A stretch of 64,000 nucleotides of DNA from Microbacterium terregens. Its GTDB lineage: Bacteria > Actinomycetota > Actinomycetes > Actinomycetales > Microbacteriaceae. The translations under genes were made by a program, and so were the position numbers. The notes below the pieces were generated by a model. It made no database searches and was not told the DNA's origin. It saw nothing but the letters and a program-made list of their open reading frames with translations. Shown piece by piece: positions 59,838 through 64,000 of this stretch (the stretch's first letter is position 1; the number at the start of each line of letters is the position of its first letter). Where the stretch lies: assembly GCF_039534975.1 (NCBI RefSeq), contig NZ_BAAAWH010000001.1:992001-1056000 (forward strand), in the 5' to 3' direction.

Positions 59838-60398
59838 TCAGGCACCGCCTGCGGTCACCAAGACCGACAGGTGCGTCGGCAGGTACGCGGGCACGACGCT
59901 CGCCGCCACACGTTCGAACCGGCGCGCGAGATCCGCGGGGTCGCCGTCGGGCACGGTGATCGTGATGACGACCACCGCCTCGTCCGACCCGGGCAACGAC
60001 GCACCGGGTTCGGTCGACCACGAGGTGCCGCCGGACTCCGCGATCTCCACGGTGGCCGCGGGGCCGGCGGCCAGCTGCAACGTATCGCGGATGCCGTCGA
60101 CCGTTCCCACCCGGCGGTGCAGCCTCGCGGCATCCGCGACGATGCGTCGCCGCTGCGCTTCGGTCCACTCCTCGTCGACGGCGACATCGACCCATCCACC
60201 GAGCCACTCGAGGAAGTCGAGGGGCGCATACTCGGGGCGGACGTACGCCTCGAGGTTGTCGAGCGTGGCGAAGACCGGTGCGATGGCGTCGTCGAACGCG
60301 GGCAGCGCCCGGTTCAGGAACTCGTCCTCCTGCAGGATCGCGGGCAGGCGGGTGATCATCGGGGCGGGGCTCCCGAGCCGCGAGACGATGCCGCGCAT
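59838..60398 (-). CDS. Tail protein I-like baseplate component
   Basis: A 186-aa protein of the phage tail protein family related to P2 gpI, found in contractile injection loci. It contains LPAILQEDEFLNRALPAFDD near residue 18, YAPLDFLEWLGGWVDVAVDE, and RRVGTVDGIRDTLQLAAG, the pattern of that family. It is the most distal of four co-directional baseplate genes, one base after the stop of the baseplate J-like gene. Confidence 0.85.
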   Translation of the reverse strand: MRGIVSRLGSPAPMITRLPAILQEDEFLNRALPAFDDAIAPVFATLDNLEAYVRPEYAPLDFLEWLGGWVDVAVDEEWTEAQRRRIVADAARLHRRVGTVDGIRDTLQLAAGPAATVEIAESGGTSWSTEPGASLPGSDEAVVVITITVPDGDPADLARRFERVAASVVPAYLPTHLSVLVTAGGA

Positions 60399-60399
60399 G

Positions 60400-62337
60400 T
60401 CAGGTTCCCGCCGTCACGCGGACGCGATGCTCGAAGCTGAACACCAGGGCGTCCGCTCCGATCTCGATCCGCTGTGCGGGCTCGCCGCGCTTGCCGGTGG
60501 CGGGGTCGGCCGGAAAGAGGAGCACCTCGTCGACGAGCTCGGTGCCTGGCAGCGCCTGCAGCACCGAGTACACCTCGCCCGCGAGCACCGGCCTGCCGAA
60601 CGGCCACCCGGTTCCGGACGATCCGCCCCGGATCGGGTCGAAGTGCCGGTAGAGCGCCGCGAGGGCATCGGTCCGGAGCCGATCGACGGCCACCCTCGGA
60701 TGCGCGACGAGCTTCGCGACCACGGTGACGCCGTGGTAGTCGGGCCGCTCGATCAGCAGCCGCGTGCCCGCGAGCCGCCGCGGTTCGAGCTCGTCGGCGA
60801 TGGCGCCCAGGAGTTCGGTGCCGGGCATGAGGTCCGCGTACTCGATGCGGCCGTCGGCTCCGACAGCGGCGGTGGGCACGACGAGCAGGCGGACGCCGAG
60901 CGTGCCGGGTTCGGCGACGGCGTGGGTGCGAGCGACCCCGGGCGCGGCGCGCTTGGCGAGCTGCTCGTAGTCCTCGAGCGTGACGGCGCGGTCGCGCGTG
61001 CGCAGCGCGAGCGGCCCGCGCACCTTGGCCTCGTCGACGGTCTCGCCATCGGTGCCGTCGTGCGCCGCCGCGCGGTTCTCGGCGCCACGCACGAACGGCA
61101 CCGTCGACCGCAGCACCGAGAGCGATCCGGCAGCGACGTTGCCGCTGCGTCCGCCGCCGACCCGATACCGCGGCACGCGCAGCGGCACGCCTTTCGGCGG
61201 CGTGGCACCGTAGGTCCGAAGGGTTCCATCGGGTTCCCGGACCGCCGGGGGGAAGATCACGGTCGCTCGCGCCCGATCGACCATCACGTTCCGGCCGTTC
61301 TGCTCGGAACCGGCGAACGAGTCGATCTCCACCCAGTCGTCCCATCCGCCGCCCGTGCCGACCTCGACGACGAACGGTTCGCCGTCGTCGACGACGGGTC
61401 GTTCCTGCAGCTGGAACGACTGCCCCGGCACGCCCTCCGAAAGCCCGAGGATCTCGTCGTCGATCGTCCGCGCGTGCATGGCCGACACGACTCCTCCGAC
61501 CGTCGCGGCCGATGCACCTCGCACGAGCGGCGGCGACTTGTACCTCGGCACGCCTTCCTCGCGTTCGACGATCCGGCACCGCAGCCATCCGCCCCGCTCT
61601 TCTGCGATGACGGATGCGACGTGGTCGCGTGGCACGATCACGACGACCTCGCCGGGCTGGTTGAGCCCGCCGGTGTGGTCCGAGACCAGGTCGCAGCGCG
61701 ACCAGCCGGTCCCGTTCCAGGACTCCCAGACCGTGGGCGGATCGAGCGGATCGACGCCGACGCCGCGCACCGCACAGTCCAGCTGGATGCCGATCGCGAT
61801 CCCGGGTGCCGCCTCGTCCAGTCCGAGCAGGAATTCGTCGCCCACCCTCGGCGGGTTCGCGAACGCGTCGAACGTGTCGGCGCCCAGTCGCGCGCCACGC
61901 ATCGCGGCCTTCTCGCCCGACCGGTTGCCGATGTGGACGAGCGTGCGGGGCGGGATGGTGAGCTCCGCGGTCGTCTGGAACACGGTGGACTCGGTCTGCT
62001 CGGTGCGCGGCGTGCCGACCTCGGTGTGCTCCGGCACGATCACCGCGTCATCCCTCGGGGCGGCGAGCCAGAAGACCAGATCGGCTCGCGCGGCCGTCGG
62101 CGGGAACAGCGTCGTGCCGATGAGATCGAGGAAGGCGATGTACAGCTTGTCGGGCACCCGATTCAGCCGGTACAGCAACTCATCGGTCATGAACGCGAAC
62201 GTCTCGATGAGCGTCACCCCGGGGTCGGAGACATTGTGATCCGACCACTCCGGGCATCGCGCGGCGACGAGGCGCTTGGCGTCATCGACGAGGTCCTGGA
62301 AGCGGCGGTCGTCGAGGTGCGGCACGTCGAGGGTCAT
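60400..62337 (-). CDS. Baseplate assembly protein J-like
   Basis: A 645-aa baseplate wedge protein, counterpart of gpJ / T4 gp6 and of Afp11-like proteins in contractile injection systems. It starts with LDDRRFQDLVDDAKRLVAAR and SDPGVTLIETFAFMTDELLYRLNRVPDKLYIAFL, both typical of this family, and has the baseplate J core around TLEDYEQLAKRAAPGVARTHA near residue 470. ATG 62337 overlaps the gp25 stop; a longer frame upstream is a shadow of gp25. Confidence 0.92.
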   Translation of the reverse strand: MTLDVPHLDDRRFQDLVDDAKRLVAARCPEWSDHNVSDPGVTLIETFAFMTDELLYRLNRVPDKLYIAFLDLIGTTLFPPTAARADLVFWLAAPRDDAVIVPEHTEVGTPRTEQTESTVFQTTAELTIPPRTLVHIGNRSGEKAAMRGARLGADTFDAFANPPRVGDEFLLGLDEAAPGIAIGIQLDCAVRGVGVDPLDPPTVWESWNGTGWSRCDLVSDHTGGLNQPGEVVVIVPRDHVASVIAEERGGWLRCRIVEREEGVPRYKSPPLVRGASAATVGGVVSAMHARTIDDEILGLSEGVPGQSFQLQERPVVDDGEPFVVEVGTGGGWDDWVEIDSFAGSEQNGRNVMVDRARATVIFPPAVREPDGTLRTYGATPPKGVPLRVPRYRVGGGRSGNVAAGSLSVLRSTVPFVRGAENRAAAHDGTDGETVDEAKVRGPLALRTRDRAVTLEDYEQLAKRAAPGVARTHAVAEPGTLGVRLLVVPTAAVGADGRIEYADLMPGTELLGAIADELEPRRLAGTRLLIERPDYHGVTVVAKLVAHPRVAVDRLRTDALAALYRHFDPIRGGSSGTGWPFGRPVLAGEVYSVLQALPGTELVDEVLLFPADPATGKRGEPAQRIEIGADALVFSFEHRVRVTAGT

Positions 62338-62747
62338 GGCAGTCGCTCCGATGTCCGGTCCGGGATCACATAGAAGGGGAAGACGAGGTTGCGCGGGTCG
62401 TTCGAACCTCGGATGCTGTAGCCGATGTCGATGAGCAGCACGCCCTCGTCGGTCCGGTCGAATGTCACGGTGACCCCGGTGACGTCGATGCGCGGTTCCC
62501 AGAACGCGAGGGCGACGCGGACGGCGTCGCCGATCGCCCCCGCCGTCCGGGCGTCGGCGGGCGCGAAGACGTAGTCGTGTACGGCGCATCCGAACTCCGG
62601 TCGCATGGGCCGTTCGCCGGGTGCCGTGGCGAGGATGAGCCGGATGCTCTCCTCGATCTCGTGCGCGTCCGACGAGAGCGCGATGCGCCCGGCCGCGTCG
62701 GCGTGCACGGGGAACGACCAGCCTCGTCCGACGAACTCCTGCGACAT
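62334..62747 (-). CDS. GPW/gp25-like baseplate protein
   Basis: A 137-aa gp25-like wedge protein, the most conserved baseplate component of contractile tails. The family signature is LILATAPGERPMRPEFGCAV near residue 38. It lies between the spike and baseplate J genes, as in phage and injection loci. Confidence 0.94.
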   Translation of the reverse strand: MSQEFVGRGWSFPVHADAAGRIALSSDAHEIEESIRLILATAPGERPMRPEFGCAVHDYVFAPADARTAGAIGDAVRVALAFWEPRIDVTGVTVTFDRTDEGVLLIDIGYSIRGSNDPRNLVFPFYVIPDRTSERLP

Positions 62748-62758
62748 CCGATGCTCCC

Positions 62759-64000
62759 TCAGTTGATCTTGACGATGCTGCCCTTGACAACGGTGACGCC
62801 CGACGCCGAGAGTTCGGCGGATCCCGTCGCCTTCACCGCGACCACGGCGCCGGACAGGTCGAGGGTGGCCGACCCGTCGACCTTCACCTGCGGGGCAGAG
62901 ATGGCGAGTTCCGACGACGCGTCGAGGGCGATCTTCGTGGCGGCGAGCGAGATGGCGCCCTGGCGGGCGGTCACCGTGGCGTCGCCGTCGACGGTGACCG
63001 TCGCGTCGCGCTTGGCCACCACCGAGACCGATCCCTCGGAGATGATCTGGATGCCCTTCTCCGCGGTCTGCGTGAGGGTGACGTGCTGCGCACCCTCGTT
63101 CGTGGAGATGCGGATCGACTCCTCGCCCGGCTTCTCGAGGAACTCCACCACCATGCCCGCGCGCGAGGTGACGCTGCGCCGCACCACGCTGCCCGATTCG
63201 ATGAAAGAGGCCCAGCCGCCCTGCGGCAGGTCCTTGCCGTTGTAGAGGCCGGCCAGGACGACCGGTCGATCGAATCGTCCGGTTTCGAAGGCGACGAGCA
63301 CCTCGTCCCCGACCTCGGGCAACACGACCGCTCCCCGTTCCGCACCCGCGCCGGACTGCGCGACGCGCGCCCAGCCGCTCACGTAGTCGTCGGAGAGGGA
63401 CGGGAACGTCAGTCGCACCCGCCCGTCGTGCTGGGTGTCGCTGCCGGAGATGTCGCTGACGAGCGCGCTGACGACGCCGGGAACGGTGTGCCCCGCCGCC
63501 GCGAGCTCGGGACCGGAGCCCACTCCGAGCAGCGACCGGTCGGAGGCGTCACTGATGGTGAGCGTCGTGGTGTACCCCTGCTCGGAGCTGAACTCGTGCC
63601 GGGACTCGGTGACCGTGTAGCGGCCGTCGAACGGCACGCCGAATCCGCGAAGCCGCACGGCGACACCCGAGCGGATGCGCGGGTTGCCGAGGATCTGGGC
63701 CTCCACCTCGGCGAAGCCGCCGGCGATGCGCGCGGCGATCGCCTGGGCGAGCTTGTCCTGCGGCTGCTGCGCCCCGACGCCGTCCCCGCTGACGTAGCGG
63801 GGACTCGAGAACACGTCGGCGACCTTCGCCGGGTCGATCGTCGGCAGCTCGGTCGTCTTGGTCTTGGCCGGCGCGGTGGAGACGACCTTGCTCTTCGCGC
63901 CGACATCCCATCCCCGCACCTCGACCTCCGAGACCTGCTCGGCGCTGGTGATGGTGGCATGCAGGTAGGTCGTGTTACGTCCATGCTCGACGACGACCGG
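62759..64000 (-). CDS. VgrG/gp5-like spike protein, C-terminal part
   Basis: The frame is open to the right edge, so the N-terminus is missing; 413 residues are visible. The visible part starts at the end of a gp27-like domain (EVEVRGWDVGAKSK), continues with a gp5-type OB-fold (HDGRVRLTFPSLSDDYVSGW to VVLPEVGDEVLVAFETG and PVVLAGLYNGKDLPQGG), and ends in a beta-helix-like tail with repeated VxVxGxAT-type strands. This is the central spike on which the baseplate forms. No separate effector domain is fused to its C-terminus. It is first among the baseplate genes visible here; tube, sheath and ATPase genes would lie beyond the window. Confidence 0.9.
   Translation of the reverse strand, partial: PVVVEHGRNTTYLHATITSAEQVSEVEVRGWDVGAKSKVVSTAPAKTKTTELPTIDPAKVADVFSSPRYVSGDGVGAQQPQDKLAQAIAARIAGGFAEVEAQILGNPRIRSGVAVRLRGFGVPFDGRYTVTESRHEFSSEQGYTTTLTISDASDRSLLGVGSGPELAAAGHTVPGVVSALVSDISGSDTQHDGRVRLTFPSLSDDYVSGWARVAQSGAGAERGAVVLPEVGDEVLVAFETGRFDRPVVLAGLYNGKDLPQGGWASFIESGSVVRRSVTSRAGMVVEFLEKPGEESIRISTNEGAQHVTLTQTAEKGIQIISEGSVSVVAKRDATVTVDGDATVTARQGAISLAATKIALDASSELAISAPQVKVDGSATLDLSGAVVAVKATGSAELSASGVTVVKGSIVKIN

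Noticed and set aside
59269..62373. A 1034-codon open frame on the plus strand opposite the baseplate genes
   Set aside because: It mirrors the third-position bias of baseplate J and the SARP gene end; no start signal and no family features.
55116..64000. Prophage remnant
   Set aside because: Only baseplate/spike genes are present with a regulator and membrane protein; no integrase, att sites, head or lysis genes are visible. The locus is cut by the edge, so this is not final.

Overview
The window looks like a chromosomal segment of a high-GC actinobacterium, most likely a Microbacteriaceae (Microbacterium-like). Evidence for this: strong G/C bias at third positions, many GTG starts, many leaderless genes with a TANNNT box 6-7 nt before the start codon, HrcA/CIRCE control of groES, a CsoR-CopA-CopZ copper operon, and actinobacterial families (IniB/IniA/IniC-like, DUF3817, GuaB3, SARP). 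The genus is inference; no rRNA or tRNA gene is visible.

Layout. (1) 1-10 kb: an envelope-stress island resembling mycobacterial iniBAC. It has an IniB-like protein (5' end outside the window), two dynamin-like GTPases, a four-helix membrane protein, a second IniB-like protein, a large ATP-binding LuxR regulator of the kind found beside iniBAC, and a membrane-anchored Hsp70 with a glycine/threonine repeat tail in place of a substrate-binding domain. (2) 10.3-10.8 kb: groES with two CIRCE operators. (3) 10.9-15.5 kb: rarD, a repeat-rich gap, then copZ-copA-csoR behind a palindromic copper operator. (4) 15.6-21.2 kb: a first branched-chain amino-acid type ABC transporter whose LivH carries an extra exported domain. 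(5) 21.5-31 kb: guaB, an FAD/NAD(P)-binding protein, and divergent from it a second Liv-type transporter operon with fused LivHM and two CMD/AhpD-like proteins. (6) 31-38.3 kb: TMEM175-like channel, DUF2277 protein, FAD amine oxidase-like enzyme, GuaB3, SURF1, DUF3817 and guaA. (7) 38.4-45 kb: glycosyltransferase, a 181-bp tandem repeat tract, a ClpP pair in which one member has lost its nucleophile, and a phytoene desaturase-like/carotenoid oxygenase pair. (8) 45-55 kb: LigD-type polymerase, XRE regulator, an exported hydrolase, a Bax inhibitor-1 protein, a glycerophosphodiesterase, a Tat-exported phosphoesterase and an MFS exporter. (9) 55.1 kb to the right edge: part of a contractile injection system (spike, gp25, baseplate J, tail protein I-like) with an AAA-SARP regulator and a zinc-ribbon/Ig-like membrane protein; the locus runs off the window.

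The gaps between genes are unusual. Several GC-rich repeat families (36-bp dispersed, 18-bp tandem, palindromic about 60-bp, 38-bp tandem, 181-bp tandem) fill most gaps longer than 300 bp. The most interesting candidates for undescribed biology are the IniBAC-like island with its repeat-tailed Hsp70, the contractile injection locus with its membrane partner and regulator, the ClpP/ClpR-like pair, and the second Liv-type operon with its redox partners.
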